A stretch of 6,593 nucleotides of DNA, from assembly GCA_943324575.2 (NCBI GenBank), contig CALPMD020000071.1:1-6593 (forward strand), given 5' to 3'. Positions 5,252 through 6,593 of this stretch are shown here, one piece after another. A model generated the notes under the pieces. The model ran no database searches. It had not been told where the DNA came from and saw nothing but the letters and a program-made list of their open reading frames with translations. The position numbers and the translations under genes were made by a program. Positions within the stretch are counted from its first letter, which is position 1. Every line of letters starts with the position of its first letter. The stretch comes from Akkermansia muciniphila. Its GTDB lineage: Bacteria; Verrucomicrobiota; Verrucomicrobiia; Verrucomicrobiales; Akkermansiaceae.

Positions 5252-6593
5252 CAACATCGGTAATCGCTTGAGATGGTTGCGGCAAAAATTTCGCCGCACG
5301 CATTGGCTCGCACGCCTGCTTGGCATCAAGCCGCCCAAAGGCGAGGCCGACGAGCCGGGACTGATCCTGATTCAGATCGACGGGCTGTCGCGCACGCAGA
5401 TGGAGCTTGCGGTAAAAGAGGGCAGAATGCCGTTTCTCGCCCGATTGATGCGCCGCGGACATTTCAAGCTGGAGGATTTTTATTCGGGTCTGCCGTCAAC
5501 GACTCCAGCAGTCCAAGGCGAGATCTTCTTTGGTGTCCGCACCGCCGTGCCGAGCTTCGAATTCCTGCGGCGGAAATCCGGCAAGGTCTTCCGGATGTAC
5601 GAGTCGACTGCGTCAGCGGAGATTCAAAAAGAGCTGGAGAGCCGCTGCCCCGATCCTCTGTTGAAGGGCGGGCGCGCCTACTTGGATATTTACCGCGCGG
5701 GTGCCGAAGACTCCCGCTATTGCTCGCAAGACACCGCGTTCCGCGAAATCCTTCGTCGATTCTGGCCCTGCAAATGGCTGCTGCTCGTTGGGGTCTACAC
5801 GCCGACGCTTCTGCGGATTTTCGCGCTCATCTTGTTAGAGTTCGGCCTCGCCATCATGGACGCTGTTAGGGGGCTTTTCCAGCGGGAAACTTTCTACCAC
5901 GAGTTCGGCTTTGTCCCCGCGCGCGTCTTTTTTGGCATTTTATTGCGGGAGCTGGTTCGTTTTCGGGTCTTGCTCGACATCGAATGCGGCGTGCAGGTCA
6001 TCCACGCCAACTTCCTCGGCTATGACGAACAGGCGCACCGCCGCGGGCCCGACTCGGCATTTGCCCATTGGACGCTCAAAGGTATCGATCGCGCCGTGCG
6101 CGATATTTGTCGTGCCGCGGACTTTTCGGTTTGCCGCGACTACGAGTGGATCGTTTTTTCTGACCACGGCCAGGAGCGAACGATTCCCTTTGCCAAGAAA
6201 TACGGCCGTGAAATCGATGCGGCCGTGCGCGAAGTCTTTTCTCACGGTTCCCTAGCGGGTCGGGAAATCTGGATGAGCCGACTACCAGAAACGATCGGCC
6301 ACACAATCGAACGCTGGCGCTTTTTTGCCGGCATGAAACCACCCCGCCGCGAAGCCGCCGCCGTTCCCGATCCCACAAGTCAGATCGTCATCACCGCCAT
6401 GGGACCCGTCGGCCATCTCTATTTGCCAATCCTTCTTCCCGCGCCTGAGTTGCAAACCTACGCCAACGCACTGGTGAAAACCGCGGGCGTACCGCTCGTC
6501 CTGATGCGCGAAAGTTCCGACAGCATTCGCGCCTACAATCATCGTGGGGCATGGCGACTTCCCGCAGACGCTGCCGAAGTGCTCGGTGCCGAT
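5244..6593 (+). CDS. Alkaline-phosphatase superfamily / type I phosphodiesterase membrane protein (partial)
   Basis: 450 codons are present and the frame is open at the right edge, so the C-terminus is missing. Numbered from TTG 5244, the protein starts with a basic stretch (RLRWLRQKFRRTHWLARLLG) that may lie on the membrane surface. The metal-dependent phosphodiesterase motifs then appear in order: LIQIDGLSR with metal ligand D46; GLPSTTPAVQGE with T87 (or T86) as likely nucleophile; GYDEQAHRRGP with D261 and H265; and SDHGQE with D307 and H308. GPVGHLYLP with H391 may supply a later metal ligand. Between nucleophile and second metal site lies an insert with a strongly hydrophobic stretch (about 178-208), which could form one or two membrane helices. 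The family hydrolyses phosphomonoesters or diesters, or transfers phospho-groups; here a phospholipid or phosphoglycan substrate is inferred from the neighbouring lipid-type glycosyltransferase. There is no N-terminal signal peptide. The gene overlaps the preceding stop, so it is probably the third gene of one operon. The exact start is uncertain. Confidence 0.85.
   Translation, partial: MISNIGNRLRWLRQKFRRTHWLARLLGIKPPKGEADEPGLILIQIDGLSRTQMELAVKEGRMPFLARLMRRGHFKLEDFYSGLPSTTPAVQGEIFFGVRTAVPSFEFLRRKSGKVFRMYESTASAEIQKELESRCPDPLLKGGRAYLDIYRAGAEDSRYCSQDTAFREILRRFWPCKWLLLVGVYTPTLLRIFALILLEFGLAIMDAVRGLFQRETFYHEFGFVPARVFFGILLRELVRFRVLLDIECGVQVIHANFLGYDEQAHRRGPDSAFAHWTLKGIDRAVRDICRAADFSVCRDYEWIVFSDHGQERTIPFAKKYGREIDAAVREVFSHGSLAGREIWMSRLPETIGHTIERWRFFAGMKPPRREAAAVPDPTSQIVITAMGPVGHLYLPILLPAPELQTYANALVKTAGVPLVLMRESSDSIRAYNHRGAWRLPADAAEVLGAD

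Noticed and set aside
5273..5869. A 198-codon plus-strand frame with an ATG start after the glycosyltransferase
   Set aside because: It is out of frame with the phosphodiesterase motifs (IDG, YDEQAH, SDHG), and its Arg/Ala/His-rich translation looks like a shifted frame.

Overview
The window is a 6.6 kb, moderately GC-rich stretch of bacterial chromosome. It is almost fully coding and holds five genes in two divergent blocks. Nothing in it resembles an insertion sequence, phage, CRISPR array, tRNA or rRNA. The protein character (an RsgA with the N-terminal LGW...F variant, a large MscS-like N-terminus with a PPGV...RR..L motif, and the glycoside-hydrolase / GT4 / phosphodiesterase trio) suggests a Verrucomicrobiota-like Gram-negative bacterium. 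That assignment rests on remembered family resemblance, not on a search. No gene has a clear AGGAG-type Shine-Dalgarno sequence.

Left block, minus strand (1-1532): rsgA, the circularly permuted GTPase of 30S ribosome maturation, is complete. It is followed after 15 bases by the start of a secreted or membrane protein with a signal peptide and a helical N-terminal region. This protein is probably the periplasmic part of a large MscS-type mechanosensitive channel and runs off the left edge.

Divergent intergenic region (1533-1724): about 190 bases with a plausible sigma70-like promoter toward the right block. An AT-rich box there could also serve as a -10 element toward rsgA. A 12/13-base near-perfect inverted repeat sits at the two divergent translation starts.

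Right block, plus strand (1725-6593): three tightly coupled genes. The first encodes a 747-residue cytoplasmic glycoside-hydrolase-like protein with an (alpha/alpha)6 toroid core, related in pattern to GH15/debranching enzymes. The second, overlapping by ATGA, is a 428-residue GT4 glycosyltransferase resembling diacylglycerol glycosyltransferases. The third, overlapping by 8 bases and apparently starting with TTG, is an alkaline-phosphatase/type I phosphodiesterase superfamily protein with an internal hydrophobic segment, truncated by the right edge. Together they look like one pathway that transfers a sugar to a lipid or phospho-lipid carrier, trims or remodels the glycan, and cleaves a phosphoester at the membrane. 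The substrate is not evident, and this trio is the best candidate here for an undescribed system.
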